This document shows positions 41,559-51,911 of a stretch of 64,000 nt of DNA, piece by piece. This DNA is from Mycobacterium sp. Root135 (GTDB taxonomy: Bacteria > Actinomycetota > Actinomycetes > Mycobacteriales > Mycobacteriaceae). The notes under the pieces were generated by a model. The model did no database searches. It was not told the origin of the DNA and saw only the letters and a program-made list of their open reading frames with translations. Position 1 is the first letter of the stretch, and every line of letters starts with the position of its first letter. The stretch spans positions 248,001-312,000 of the forward strand of contig NZ_LMEZ01000009.1 in assembly GCF_001426545.1 (NCBI RefSeq), read 5' to 3'. Both the position numbers and the translations under genes were made by a program.

Positions 41559-42703
41559 CCGGCCCGCAAGATGACGGCCGTTGCGGCAGCGCAGGCGACC
41601 ACGCCGGCGCCGACGAGAAGGACGGTGTGGAAACCGCGGTGCAGCAGGGGTGCGACGAGGAGTGGGCCGACGATCTGGCCGACCGAGTACCCCGCGGTCA
41701 ACAGGGCGACCGCCCGCGGAACGCCGAGGTGCGCGCCTGCGGCCAGCGCGATGGTGCTGACTCCGATGAACGTGACGCCGAACAGGATTGCGCCGACGAG
41801 CGCGGCAACCGGGCCGGGCGCAACGGCGGGAAGCGCGATGCCAGCGGCCTGTAGTGCGAGCGCCGCGGTCAGCAGGTCCGGGTGGGAGACCCGCTTGCCG
41901 AGCCACGCCCACAGGGCGGCCGACGGCGCGGCCGCCAGCCCGACCACGATCCAGGCGCTCTTGCCAAGCCAGCCGGGGGAACTCTGCTCGATGGCCGCGA
42001 CGAGAAAGGTGCCCGCCACGATGTAGCCGACGCCCTCCAGGGTGTAGCAGACCAGGAGCGCGGCGAACCACCGTCCGGTCTTGCGTCTCGGCGACGGACT
42101 CCGATCCGTGGCGACCGCGACGGCGCCGGGATGGCGGTGTCGGGACCAGGCGCCACCGGCGAGGACCGCGGCCAACACCGCCATCGTCCACCAGGCGCCA
42201 CGCCAGCCCACACCCTCGGGGAGCAACAACACCAGGAAACCCGATGCGGCGATTCCGACACCGACGCCGCTGAATCCCCAGCCGGCCAGGTGGGGGGAGT
42301 GGTTGCGCAGGCGATCGGTCATCAGGTTGACCGCGGTGACGAACACCAGCGCGCTGGCGAAACCCGCCACCAGTCGAGCGAGTGCCCAGTGAATCGGATT
42401 GTCCGACAACGGCATTACGAGAAGTGTCACCACCACCGCGACGAGGGACCACCGCAGAACCGCCGGAGAACGCGCCAGGCGTGGTGACAGCGTGGCGGCC
42501 ACCGCTCCTGCGAGGTATCCGACGTAGTTGGCGGTGGCCAGAGTGGCGCCCGCCTCGGCAGTCAGCCCGGCTCCCGCGGTCATCATCGGCAGGATGGGCG
42601 TGAACGCGAAACGCCCGATTCCCATCGCCGCCCCCAACGCCGCCGCACCCCTCGCGGCATGCACCCATCCGGCCGTGCTGCGTTCGGCCACAATCTGATT
42701 CAT
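41534..42703 (-). CDS. MFS transporter (YbfB/YjiJ type)
   Basis: 389 aa from ATG 42703. Twelve predicted helices, beginning GAAALGAAMGIGRFAFTPIL; the GxGRFAFTP motif near the N-terminus is typical of YbfB/YjiJ-like MFS proteins. Central loop about 195-215 is charged (SRHRHPGAV ... SPRRKTG). Substrate unknown; drug or sugar efflux are family guesses. Confidence 0.85.
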   Translation of the reverse strand: MNQIVAERSTAGWVHAARGAAALGAAMGIGRFAFTPILPMMTAGAGLTAEAGATLATANYVGYLAGAVAATLSPRLARSPAVLRWSLVAVVVTLLVMPLSDNPIHWALARLVAGFASALVFVTAVNLMTDRLRNHSPHLAGWGFSGVGVGIAASGFLVLLLPEGVGWRGAWWTMAVLAAVLAGGAWSRHRHPGAVAVATDRSPSPRRKTGRWFAALLVCYTLEGVGYIVAGTFLVAAIEQSSPGWLGKSAWIVVGLAAAPSAALWAWLGKRVSHPDLLTAALALQAAGIALPAVAPGPVAALVGAILFGVTFIGVSTIALAAGAHLGVPRAVALLTAGYSVGQIVGPLLVAPLLHRGFHTVLLVGAGVVACAAATAVILRAGYPELEFD

Positions 42704-42847
42704 CGATCCATCGTCGACGACCACCGTCACTGGTCGCCACGACCGAAATCCTCGCTGGTGAGAGTCAGCGGCTACCAGCGGTCGCCGCGGCCGGGCGATC
42801 CCGTCGACACCACGCCGCCGGTGCCAACGGTGTGCGAGCATCGGCGC

Positions 42848-43606
42848 ATGAGCTCGCAAGACGACCCGGAGGCGCGCATCCGGGACCTGGAACGGTCCTT
42901 GAGCGAGCAGGCCTCAGAGCTGACGCACAGCTCATACGACACGACGGGCGCCGGCGGTCAACCGACGGCCGACGCTGGCCACTGGCCGCCCCCGCCGAAC
43001 TACACCGCTCCGCTGTACGGCGCCCCGAACTACACCGCCCAGCACCAGCCATACGGGACCCCGTACCCGCCGACGATTACAACGTCGACCGGCGGTGGCA
43101 ATCGCGGCTGGATCCTCTACGTGGTGATGGCGGTGGTGGTCGTGGCCATCATCGGCGGCGCCGTGTCGTTCTTGGTGAACGCGCTGTCCACCGTGAGCTC
43201 CGTCGTCGAGTCGTTCGACGCCAGCCCGTCGGCCGAGCCATTGGTCCCCGGTGGCGGCGGGCCGTTCGACGTGCAACCGAGTCGGAGCGGCGGAAACCGC
43301 CCACCCGCACCGACCATCACCTCCGTCGTGCCGCCAGCGCCCGGGGACGTCGTCAACGTGTCGGGAGTGGGCGAGTTCAAGACGATCGCCTGTAACGGCA
43401 ACGTGGTGAACATCAGCGGGGTCGACAACACCGTCGTGATCACCGGGCAGTGCGCCAACGTCTCGGTGTCGGGTGTGAAGAATGAGGTGACCGTCGAAGG
43501 ATCGGTGCAGATCAGCGCCTCGGGGATGGAGAATCGGGTGACGTACCTGTCGGGCACGCCGGTCATAGACAACTCGGGCATGTCCAACGTCGTCGTGCAG
43601 GGCTGA
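42848..43606 (+). CDS. DUF3060 membrane protein
   Basis: 252 aa from ATG 42848. A short charged helix (EARIRDLERSLSEQ) and a Pro/Tyr-rich region (NYTAPLYGAPNYTAQ) lie before one transmembrane helix (about 93-117, WILYVVMAVVVVAIIGGAVS). The outside portion ends in a DUF3060 repeat domain: VNVSGVGEFKTIACNGNVVN, ISGVDNTVVITGQCANVSVS, VKNEVTVEG, GMENRVTYLSG; this is a short beta-helix-like stack with two cysteines. Function unknown; common in mycobacteria. Confidence 0.85.
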   Translation: MSSQDDPEARIRDLERSLSEQASELTHSSYDTTGAGGQPTADAGHWPPPPNYTAPLYGAPNYTAQHQPYGTPYPPTITTSTGGGNRGWILYVVMAVVVVAIIGGAVSFLVNALSTVSSVVESFDASPSAEPLVPGGGGPFDVQPSRSGGNRPPAPTITSVVPPAPGDVVNVSGVGEFKTIACNGNVVNISGVDNTVVITGQCANVSVSGVKNEVTVEGSVQISASGMENRVTYLSGTPVIDNSGMSNVVVQG

Positions 43607-43637
43607 GAAATGCACTGCCGCAGTGGATTCGAGTGGC

Positions 43638-43675
43638 CGGTCCGTCGACCTCGGGGATGAAACGCCGACGGACCG
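43638..43675 (+). terminator. Hairpin after the DUF3060 gene
   Basis: CGGTCCGTCG (43638-43647) and complement (43666-43675), 10 bp perfect, 18-nt loop, 31 bp past the stop. Confidence 0.6.
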
Positions 43676-44131
43676 AGCCTTCTGGTGTAACGCCGAGCGG
43701 GACGCGGTTATTCTCTTCGTTCCGTGCCACGCCCACGGCGGCCACATTGGCCTCACGAGCCACGTGCGCCCGTCGCGCCCAGTACGGCGACGAATTTGCT
43801 GGTCGTGTCGGATGTGATCTGCCGCTCACTTTCGGAACGAAAGCTAAGAACCCGTGACCTGAGCGACTGCTCGGGCTGTTCGGCATCCGATTGCCCTGAC
43901 GTCAAATGTGCAGGTGGAGGCCAACTTCTACGTTGCAGATCAAAGATAACAATTGGATAACATCAGGTTTCTTAAGCATGTCCTGAGAGGATCCCGAAGG
44001 CGCCACCGAAGGCCCCGTTGCGTCTCCTGGGAACCGCATGTTCCGTCGCTACAATCGAGTGCGACCACGTTCCCGTTGGGAGCGTCAATCTATTGCCGGC
44101 CCCACGTGATGCCGGCGGAGGTGCCGAAGAC
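43676..44131. other. Long intergenic region upstream of the beta-propeller gene
   Basis: No gene supported; AT-richer than its surroundings around 43930-43975. A possible promoter is TTGCAG (43933-43938), 17-bp spacer, GATAAC (43956-43961). In-frame coding potential upstream of 44132 extends to an ATG at 44018 but without RBS or family resemblance. Confidence 0.4.
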
Positions 44132-45148
44132 ATGGCTAATGCTAGTGCGCGCTCGAACAGCGTCACCGTGGAAAATCAGGACGTCGCCCTGCTGAAGTCG
44201 ACGACGGTCGGGCGCGGCCCGATCTCCGACATCGCGGTCGACGGAGACACCGTCGTGACCACCAACTTCGGCGACGACTCGATCGCCGTCCTCGACTCCG
44301 ACACCCTCGCCGTGCACGGCGGCGTGTTCGCCGGCCAGCCCACCACCGTCACGGTGGTCGGCGACCGCGCATTCGCGGCCGTGTCGTCGGCGAGTTACGA
44401 CGCCATCGCCGTGATCGACACCGTCAGCGGCGAGGTCGTCAAGGAATACCCGCTGTCCTTCAACGTGACGGCCATGGTGACCAGCGCCGACGGAAAGCGC
44501 GTCTACGCGGGTCGGTCCGGGGAAGAGGGCGTCGACGTCGCCGTTCTCGACGTCGCCGCCGAGCGTGTCGGCACCATCTACGTCGCCAAGGCCGCGGACG
44601 CCACGATCGACGCGATGTGCCTCGACGCCACGGGCCGTCGGCTGTACGTCGGCGTCACGGACTCCCGCAGCAGCCGCCTGATCACCATTGACGTCGAAAC
44701 CTCGCGCGTACGACGCACTTTGGAGGTTGGCGCACCCATCCGCGGGCTTGCCCTCGGCATGGACGGCGTCGGATACGTCCTGACCTCTGACATCGCCGAC
44801 GGCGGCGTCCTGTATGTCGTCGACCTCGTCAACAACAAGATCACCGCGGACGTCGCGGTCGCCGCGACTCCCACGCAGCTGGTTCTCAGCGCGGACGGCA
44901 CGCGCGCCTACGTCGTCGACTACGACCACGTCGCGGTCGTCGACACCGACAAGCGTGCGATCGTCGCCGAAGTGGCGGTCGGTGCGCGCCCGTCGTCCAT
45001 CGCCCTTGGCGGCGATCGGCTGTACGTGGCCGACTACGACTCCTGCCTCACCGTCTACACCGTCGCAGCCTCGACGCCGATGCTGTACTCGCAGTTCGCC
45101 TCTGCGCTCGCGGTGCCCGCGCCGCGCGAGCTCCAGCCTGCTGGCTAG
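44132..45148 (+). CDS. YncE-like beta-propeller protein
   Basis: 338 aa from ATG 44132, which has GGAGG 10 nt upstream; ATG 44018 would give 376 aa. About seven blades of roughly 42 residues with recurring VxDxDTxxVxxxVxVG-type strands: ISDIAVDGDTVVTTNFGDDS, ADGKRVYAGRSGEEGVDVAV, ATGRRLYVGVTDSRSSRLIT, SADGTRAYVVDYDHVAVVDT. No signal peptide in the chosen frame. M. tuberculosis has a seven-bladed propeller gene (Rv1057) next to fadD14; this could be its counterpart, but the identity is an inference from position. Confidence 0.7.
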   Translation: MANASARSNSVTVENQDVALLKSTTVGRGPISDIAVDGDTVVTTNFGDDSIAVLDSDTLAVHGGVFAGQPTTVTVVGDRAFAAVSSASYDAIAVIDTVSGEVVKEYPLSFNVTAMVTSADGKRVYAGRSGEEGVDVAVLDVAAERVGTIYVAKAADATIDAMCLDATGRRLYVGVTDSRSSRLITIDVETSRVRRTLEVGAPIRGLALGMDGVGYVLTSDIADGGVLYVVDLVNNKITADVAVAATPTQLVLSADGTRAYVVDYDHVAVVDTDKRAIVAEVAVGARPSSIALGGDRLYVADYDSCLTVYTVAASTPMLYSQFASALAVPAPRELQPAG

Positions 45149-45179
45149 GCGCCACTGGTAACGGGTCTTAGGCCGGCCT
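45149..45179 (-). repeat. Decayed copy of the 3' end of the response regulator gene
   Basis: This 31-bp stretch matches 45606-45636 with three mismatches. That second stretch encodes the C-terminus GRPKTRYQWR of the regulator at 45603-46292. Here a one-base insertion before the stop destroys the frame. Similarity ends at about 45180. Confidence 0.55.
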
Positions 45180-45265
45180 CGTCGACCATCGTCTCGCTGA
45201 GGAATGTCCTGACCGCGGGTGTGATTTCGATTTAGGATCGGATCACCAATGCGGGAGGCATTCCA

Positions 45266-45538
45266 GTGGACCAGGCCCGACTTCGAGCAAATGCACGCGA
45301 GCTTCGCACCTTGCTGACCGAACTCGACGCTGCTGGTCGGGCGCATGGCGATCGGATCGTCGCCACCGAGCGTCCGAAGGTGCGTGATTCTGCGCCGACG
45401 GAGGACGAGCTGGCCAGATTGGAGAGCGCACGATTACGTCTCGTCGGACCTTTGGCCAGACACTTCCTCGCGCTCATCGAGGAACTGGCCGGTGACATCG
45501 ACCAGGACGTGACGACCTGGAAGCCGCCTCCCGAGTGA
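45266..45538 (+). CDS. Small helical protein, unknown
   Basis: 90 aa, GTG start with GGGAGG 8 nt upstream. It is all-helical, charged, with heptad-like leucines (LRANARELRTLLTELDAAGR; LARLESARLRLVGPLARHFL; ALIEELAGDIDQD). No membrane segment or known family. It lies between the propeller gene and the convergent response regulator gene. Confidence 0.6.
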   Translation: MDQARLRANARELRTLLTELDAAGRAHGDRIVATERPKVRDSAPTEDELARLESARLRLVGPLARHFLALIEELAGDIDQDVTTWKPPPE

Positions 45539-45602
45539 GGAACCGTCGTCGCTGAATCAAGACCGGACAGTTGGCTGAATGGGCCCAGATCACCCGCCGC
45601 CG

Positions 45603-46292
45603 CTAGCGCCACTGATAGCGGGTCTTCGGCCGGCCTGCGCCGCCGTAGTCCGTCGTGCGTGTCACAGTGCCCTCGTCGGCGAGCCGTTCGAGATAGCGCC
45701 ACGCCGTAACGCGTGACACGCCAACCCTTTTGGCGACCTCATCGGCCGTTGCTCCGTTGGTGTCGTCTCGAACCGCGCGCGCGATGTCGTCGTTGGTCTG
45801 CGGGGCCGCGCCCTTCGGTGCCACGGACTTGTCGGTGGCAACCCGCAATTCGGCCATCGCGCGGTCGACCTCTTCCTGACTAGCCGCGTCGACCCCCGCT
45901 GGCAGCGCGGAACGGTAACGCCGGTAGCGCTCGAGCCGGTCACGAAAGGCCGCGAACGTGAACGGTTTCAACAAATAGGCGAGCGCTCCGTGGGCCACCG
46001 CGGCGCGCACCATCTCGAGGTCGCGTTCCGAGGTGATCGCGATGATGTCCGGGGCGGGACGCAGACCGGCCAGCGCCGACGCCAGGCTGATGCCGCTGGC
46101 ATCGGGCAGCCCAAGATCCAACAGCACCAGGTCGACGGGTGAGTCGGTCGCCGCCGCAGCAGCCGCGGTCTGCATGGCGTCGCGGGCCGTGTGCACCACC
46201 GCCACCGCCGAAAAGCCGTCAAGGCGTGACAGATACGTGCGATGCGCCTCGGCGATGAGGAGGTCGTCCTCGACGATCATCACCGAGATCAC
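45603..46292 (-). CDS. CitB/DcuR-type response regulator
   Basis: 229 aa, GTG start overlapping the kinase stop by 4 bp. Receiver domain with D8-D9, phospho-Asp about D57 (LVLLDLGLPDASG), T/S about S87 and K107 (AYLLKPFTF). The C-terminal helix-turn-helix is of the CitB family (ATADEVAKRVGVSRVTAWRY, LERLADEGTVTRTTDYGGAG). Regulates dicarboxylate/citrate uptake genes in its family; the divergent dctA is the obvious target. Confidence 0.9.
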   Translation of the reverse strand: MISVMIVEDDLLIAEAHRTYLSRLDGFSAVAVVHTARDAMQTAAAAAATDSPVDLVLLDLGLPDASGISLASALAGLRPAPDIIAITSERDLEMVRAAVAHGALAYLLKPFTFAAFRDRLERYRRYRSALPAGVDAASQEEVDRAMAELRVATDKSVAPKGAAPQTNDDIARAVRDDTNGATADEVAKRVGVSRVTAWRYLERLADEGTVTRTTDYGGAGRPKTRYQWR

Positions 46293-47860
46293 GAGCCGCC
46301 CCCGGGAACGAGCACCGTGACGACCGAGCCGTAGGTGACGTCGGCTGTCAGCGTTCCACCGTGGCGCCGCACCACCTGCGCAACAAGGGCCAGACCCAGT
46401 CCGTGTTGCCCCGGCTCGGTGTCGCTCTTCGTCGAATAGCCGCGTTGCATCGCCCGCTCGAACGCCTCGCCCGACATGCCACTTCCACTGTCGGCCACGC
46501 GCATCAACAGCTCGGGTTCCCCCAGCTCCGCCGCGCCTAGTGAAATAGTCACCTCCACCCAGGGATCGTCACGGTCGCACGCGTCCATCGCATTGTCGAT
46601 CAGATTGCCGAGCACGGTGATCATCTCCTGCGCCGACAGCGGCACGTCGGTATCCGCGGGAAGGTGGGTGTCCTCGGTGATCGTCAGCGCGATGCCTCGC
46701 TCGTCGGCTTGGGCGGTCTTGCCGAGCAACAGGGCCACCAGGGCAGGCTCGCCAACGTCGTGCGACAGCCGGTCCACCAGGCGCTGCGACAGGGCCAGCT
46801 CCTCGGTGGCGAAGCGGACGGCGTCGTCGGGCTTGCCCATCTCGACCATCGTGATCACGGTGTGCAGCTTGTTGGCCGCCTCGTGAGCTTGGGCGCGCAG
46901 TGAATCCGTGAGGATCTGAAGCGAGCTCAATTCGCCCAGGGCACCCTGCAACTCGGTGCGGTCGCGCACCGTCACCACCTCCGAATGCGCGGAGTCGGCG
47001 ACCCGAGACCGGTTGACGACCAGCACCCGGTCGTCGGTGACGTGCACTTCGTCGCGGGCGCCCGGCGCATACGCCCGCAAGAACTCCGGCAGATCCGCCT
47101 GCGTCACCCGCCCCGGGGACAACCCGAGCAGGCGGCGCGCCTCGTCGTTGACCAACATCACCCGGTCGCGGTCGAGCACCACGAGCCCCTCGGACACCGA
47201 ATGCAGGATCGCGTCGTGGTGCTCGTACATCACCCGCAGCTCGTCGGGCCGCAGGCCGTGGGTCTGGCGCAGAAGGCGTCGCCGAATCGCCCAGACCCCG
47301 GTCATCGACAGAAGAAGTGCCCCGCTCCCGACACCGGCGATCATCGGCCACTGGTCACGCCACCGCTGAGCCAACGTCTGCTGCGTGATGCCCGCCGACA
47401 CCAGGCCGATCACCCGGTTCGACGAGTCGCGCACCGGCGCCACGGCCCGAATCGACGGACCGAGGGTGCCCGTGTACACCTCGCTAAACGTCTCGCCGCG
47501 CACCGCAGGCTCGATGGTGCCCAGATAGTGGCCCCCGATCTGGCTGGGGTCGGTGTGGGTGAACCGGGTTCCGTCGGTCGACATGATCGTGATGAACGCG
47601 ATCTCCGTATTCGTCCGCACCGCCTCGGTCACCGGTTGCAGGATCTGCGTCGCGCGGCCGGACTCGATCGCCTGCGCGGTCGACGGCGAATCGGCCAGCG
47701 CCGTCGCGATGCTCACCACCTGCTGACGGGCAGCGGAGTCGCCGTCGCGCCGGGCGTCGAGAAGGGCCAGGACGCTGCCCACCAGCACGACCACGGCGAT
47801 CACCCCGATCTGGAGCGCGATCGCCTGGCCGGCCAACGAACGCGGCCACCATTGGCGCAT
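46289..47860 (-). CDS. CitA/DcuS-type sensor histidine kinase
   Basis: 523 aa from ATG 47860 (GGAG five nt upstream); GTG 47890 is an alternative. TM1 about 9-33 and TM2 about 173-195 flank a single-Cache sensor (about 40-165: TEIAFITIMSTDGTRFTHTD, IGGHYLG, VSAGIT) of the citrate/C4-dicarboxylate type. PAS about 215-300, then a DcuS-like H-box SLRAQAHEAANKLHTVITMV and HATPase (GNLIDNAMDACD, DSGSGM, GQHGLGLALVAQVV). Likely senses a C4-dicarboxylate outside the cell. Confidence 0.9.
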   Translation of the reverse strand: MRQWWPRSLAGQAIALQIGVIAVVVLVGSVLALLDARRDGDSAARQQVVSIATALADSPSTAQAIESGRATQILQPVTEAVRTNTEIAFITIMSTDGTRFTHTDPSQIGGHYLGTIEPAVRGETFSEVYTGTLGPSIRAVAPVRDSSNRVIGLVSAGITQQTLAQRWRDQWPMIAGVGSGALLLSMTGVWAIRRRLLRQTHGLRPDELRVMYEHHDAILHSVSEGLVVLDRDRVMLVNDEARRLLGLSPGRVTQADLPEFLRAYAPGARDEVHVTDDRVLVVNRSRVADSAHSEVVTVRDRTELQGALGELSSLQILTDSLRAQAHEAANKLHTVITMVEMGKPDDAVRFATEELALSQRLVDRLSHDVGEPALVALLLGKTAQADERGIALTITEDTHLPADTDVPLSAQEMITVLGNLIDNAMDACDRDDPWVEVTISLGAAELGEPELLMRVADSGSGMSGEAFERAMQRGYSTKSDTEPGQHGLGLALVAQVVRRHGGTLTADVTYGSVVTVLVPGGGS

Positions 47861-47902
47861 CTGATCTCCGGACCGTTTCGAGGTGAACACAATGAACTAA
47901 AG

Positions 47903-47918
47903 CGTGACCTGGGTCACG
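47903..47918. promoter_or_regulatory. CRP-like palindrome in the citA/dctA divergent promoter
   Basis: CGTGACC-TG-GGTCACG is a perfect 16-bp palindrome and fits the CRP pattern GTGA-N6-TCAC (47904-47917). It lies in the 135-bp gap between the kinase and dctA, consistent with cAMP-CRP control of dicarboxylate uptake. It may alternatively be the CitB-type regulator site. Confidence 0.55.
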
Positions 47919-47995
47919 TGAGGGAACATGATCCTTACAAATCGCTTTCGAACCAACTCGCAGACCCAGGCCGACCGCACCAAGGAGCCCCCGCC

Positions 47996-49363
47996 ATGAC
48001 CGACCAAGTCGACACCTCCTCTCCACCCAAGAAGCGTGATCGCACGCACTGGCTGTACATCGCCGTGATCGTCGCCGTCGTCGCAGGCGTCGCCGTCGGC
48101 ATCCTCGCACCAGACGTAGGCAAGAGCGTCGGCGTGCTCGGCACGATGTTCGTCAGCCTGATCAAGATGATGATCGTCCCGGTCATCTTCTGCACCATCG
48201 TGCTCGGCATCGGCAAGGTGCGGGCCGCCGCCACCGTCGGCAAGGTCGGCGGTCTGGCATTCGTCTACTTCCTCGCCATGTCGACGGTCGCCCTGGCCAT
48301 CGGCCTGGTCGTCGGCAACCTGCTGAGCCCGGGCACCGGCCTCAACATCGAGTCGACGTCCAGCAAGGGCACTGCGCTGGCCGAGACCGCCGAGAAGGCG
48401 GGTGGCCTCATGGAGTTCGTCCAGGGCATCATCCCGACGTCGCTGTTCTCGTCGCTGACCGAGGGCAACGTGCTGCAGGCACTGTTCGTCGCCCTGCTCG
48501 TCGGCTTCGCGCTGCAGTCGATGGGTACCGCAGGCGAAGGCGTCCTGCGCGGTATCGAAGCCGTCCAGAAGCTGGTGTTCAAGGTCCTGGCGATGATCCT
48601 GTGGTTGGCCCCGATCGGTGCCTTCGGCGCCATCGCCAACGTCGTCGGCCAGACCGGCTGGAGCGCCGTCACCCAGTTGCTGACGCTGATGCTCGGCTTC
48701 TACGTCACCTGCATCATCTTCGTGTTCGGCGTGCTCGGCGTGATCCTCCGCGCCGTCGCCGGGGTGTCGATCTTCCGACTGGTCCGCTACCTGGCCCGCG
48801 AGTACCTGCTGATCTTCGCGACCTCGTCGTCCGAGTCGGCCCTGCCGCGCCTGATCGCCAAGATGGAGCACCTCGGCGTCGAGAAGACGACCGTCGGCGT
48901 CGTCGTCCCGACCGGCTACTCGTTCAACCTCGACGGCACGGCCATCTACCTCACGATGGCGTCGCTGTTCGTCGCCGACGCCATGGGCAAGCCCCTGGCG
49001 CTGGGTGAGCAGATCTCCCTGCTGGTGTTCATGATCGTCGCCAGCAAGGGCGCAGCGGGCGTCAGCGGCGCCGGGCTGGCCACGCTGGCCGGCGGTCTGC
49101 AGAGTCATCGCCCCGACCTGCTCGACGGCGTCGGCCTCATCGTCGGCATCGACCGGTTCATGTCCGAGGCTCGCGCGGTGACCAACTTCTCCGGCAACGC
49201 CGTCGCGACGATGCTGGTCGGTTCCTGGACCAAGACGATCGACAGCGAACAGGTCGAGCGAGTGCTCAGTGGCAAGGACCCGTTCAACGAGTCGACGATG
49301 GTCGACGATCACGGTTCAAGCGCCGAAGAGCCGGCGCAGGCGAAGCTCCCTACGCCGGCATAG
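47996..49363 (+). CDS. dctA: C4-dicarboxylate:cation symporter DctA
   Basis: 455 aa, RBS AAGGAG. DAACS family: about eight helices plus hairpin loops, with KMMIVPVIFCTIVLGIGK, the serine-rich ATSSSESALPRLIAKME reentrant loop, PTGYSFNLDGTAIYLTM, and GVSGAGLATLAGGLQ. Terminal helix DRFMSEARAVTNFSGNAVAT is intact. It imports succinate, fumarate or malate with H+ or Na+. Divergent from its probable CitAB/DcuSR-type regulators. Confidence 0.9.
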   Translation: MTDQVDTSSPPKKRDRTHWLYIAVIVAVVAGVAVGILAPDVGKSVGVLGTMFVSLIKMMIVPVIFCTIVLGIGKVRAAATVGKVGGLAFVYFLAMSTVALAIGLVVGNLLSPGTGLNIESTSSKGTALAETAEKAGGLMEFVQGIIPTSLFSSLTEGNVLQALFVALLVGFALQSMGTAGEGVLRGIEAVQKLVFKVLAMILWLAPIGAFGAIANVVGQTGWSAVTQLLTLMLGFYVTCIIFVFGVLGVILRAVAGVSIFRLVRYLAREYLLIFATSSSESALPRLIAKMEHLGVEKTTVGVVVPTGYSFNLDGTAIYLTMASLFVADAMGKPLALGEQISLLVFMIVASKGAAGVSGAGLATLAGGLQSHRPDLLDGVGLIVGIDRFMSEARAVTNFSGNAVATMLVGSWTKTIDSEQVERVLSGKDPFNESTMVDDHGSSAEEPAQAKLPTPA

Positions 49364-49375
49364 GGCGCAACATGT

Positions 49376-49410
49376 GAAGAGCCCGGTCGGTTTCCCCGAC
49401 CGGGCTCTTC
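49376..49410. terminator. Strong bidirectional terminator hairpin
   Basis: GAAGAGCCCGGTCGG (49376-49390), 5-nt loop, perfect complement (49396-49410): 15 bp between dctA and the convergent exported-protein gene. Confidence 0.85.
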
Positions 49411-49425
49411 CATGTGTGCGTGGGG

Positions 49426-49734
49426 TCAGCGCGTGCAGTCCAGCGACACCGAGATGGTCTGGCTGGTCTGCTGCTGCACCAGGATGCGGTCGCCGTTGTT
49501 GCCGGGGCCGACGAAGGGAACGAGCTGCGAGGTGCTCTGCGGGTTACGCACGCTGGTGACCTGGCACTGCGAGATCGGTGCTGTACCCAGCTTGTCGATC
49601 GTGACGGTGTAGCCCTCGGACTGGAGCTTGCTGATGGTCTCCTGCGCGGTCTCGGCGCTCGCCAGCACCGCCGGTGCCAACGCGGCCCCGCACACTCCGA
49701 TTGCTGCCGCGGCGATCGTCCACTTCGTGCGCAT
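49426..49734 (-). CDS. Small exported protein, family copy 2
   Basis: 102 aa. Signal peptide 1-27 (WTIAAAAIGVCGAALAPAVL, ASA-ET). Mature part SKLQSEGYTVTIDKLGTAPI, CQVTSVRNPQ, terminal ISVSLDCTR matches copies at 36609 and 49775. It carries two conserved cysteines (about 56 and 100). Unknown function. Confidence 0.8.
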   Translation of the reverse strand: MRTKWTIAAAAIGVCGAALAPAVLASAETAQETISKLQSEGYTVTIDKLGTAPISQCQVTSVRNPQSTSQLVPFVGPGNNGDRILVQQQTSQTISVSLDCTR

Positions 49735-49774
49735 GAGGCGCCTTCCTGTCAGGTTGCTGGCAATCATCCACTGA

Positions 49775-50104
49775 TCACTTGCTGCAGTCCAGCGACACCG
49801 AGATCGACCGGCTGACGACGACCTCGACGATCCGGTACTTGCGGTCGCCGTTCGCATCGCGCGGACCGTAGTAGTCCCGGACGTTGCGGGTCTGGGACTG
49901 CGGGTTGCGCACGCCGGTGACGACGCAGTTCTCGATCCGCCCGCTGCCGACGCGGTCGACGTTGACCGTGAAGCCTTCGGACTGCAACTGGTTGATCGTC
50001 TCCTGGGCGGTCTGGTCGGCACTGGCGACCGCCGGTGCGACGAGCGAGGTGGTGGCTACTGCGGCACAAGTGACGAATGTGGAAAGAATCAATGATGGAC
50101 GCAT
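49775..50104 (-). CDS. Small exported protein, family copy 3
   Basis: 109 aa. Signal peptide 1-29 (LILSTFVTCAAVATTSLVAP, ASA-DQ). Mature part NQLQSEGFTVNVDRVGSGRI, CVVTGVRNPQ, a tyrosine-containing insert RDYYGPRDANGDRKY, terminal ISVSLDCSK. Adjacent tandem paralogue of 49426-49734 (40-bp gap), so a local duplication. Confidence 0.8.
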   Translation of the reverse strand: MRPSLILSTFVTCAAVATTSLVAPAVASADQTAQETINQLQSEGFTVNVDRVGSGRIENCVVTGVRNPQSQTRNVRDYYGPRDANGDRKYRIVEVVVSRSISVSLDCSK

Positions 50105-50197
50105 CTGCGCCCCCTATCTTTGGAGGAAATCCTTCACCCATACATCGCCGTGCGGGGGCATTTCGTTCCACTCGCGGCCGACACCGGGAGATTTCGC

Positions 50198-51832
<1,635 letters not shown>

Positions 51833-51847
51833 CCTGCATCTCTCGCC

Positions 51848-51903
51848 GAGTGCACGCTTGTTGACGGTCCCTCTCGGGCGATACGTACAACAAGCGCGCG
51901 CTC
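51848..51903. terminator. Imperfect hairpin between convergent genes
   Basis: GAGTGCACGCTTGTTG (51848-51863) pairs with CAACAAGCGCGCGCTC (51888-51903), with one G-U pair and one mismatch over 16 bp, 24-nt loop, between fadD14 and the thiolase gene. Confidence 0.5.
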
Positions 51904-51911
51904 GACGCTGA

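Noticed and set aside
46985..47995. N-terminal extension of the dctA frame by more than 300 codons
   Set aside because: It runs antisense through the sensor kinase; DctA starts at 47996 with an AAGGAG RBS and normal length.
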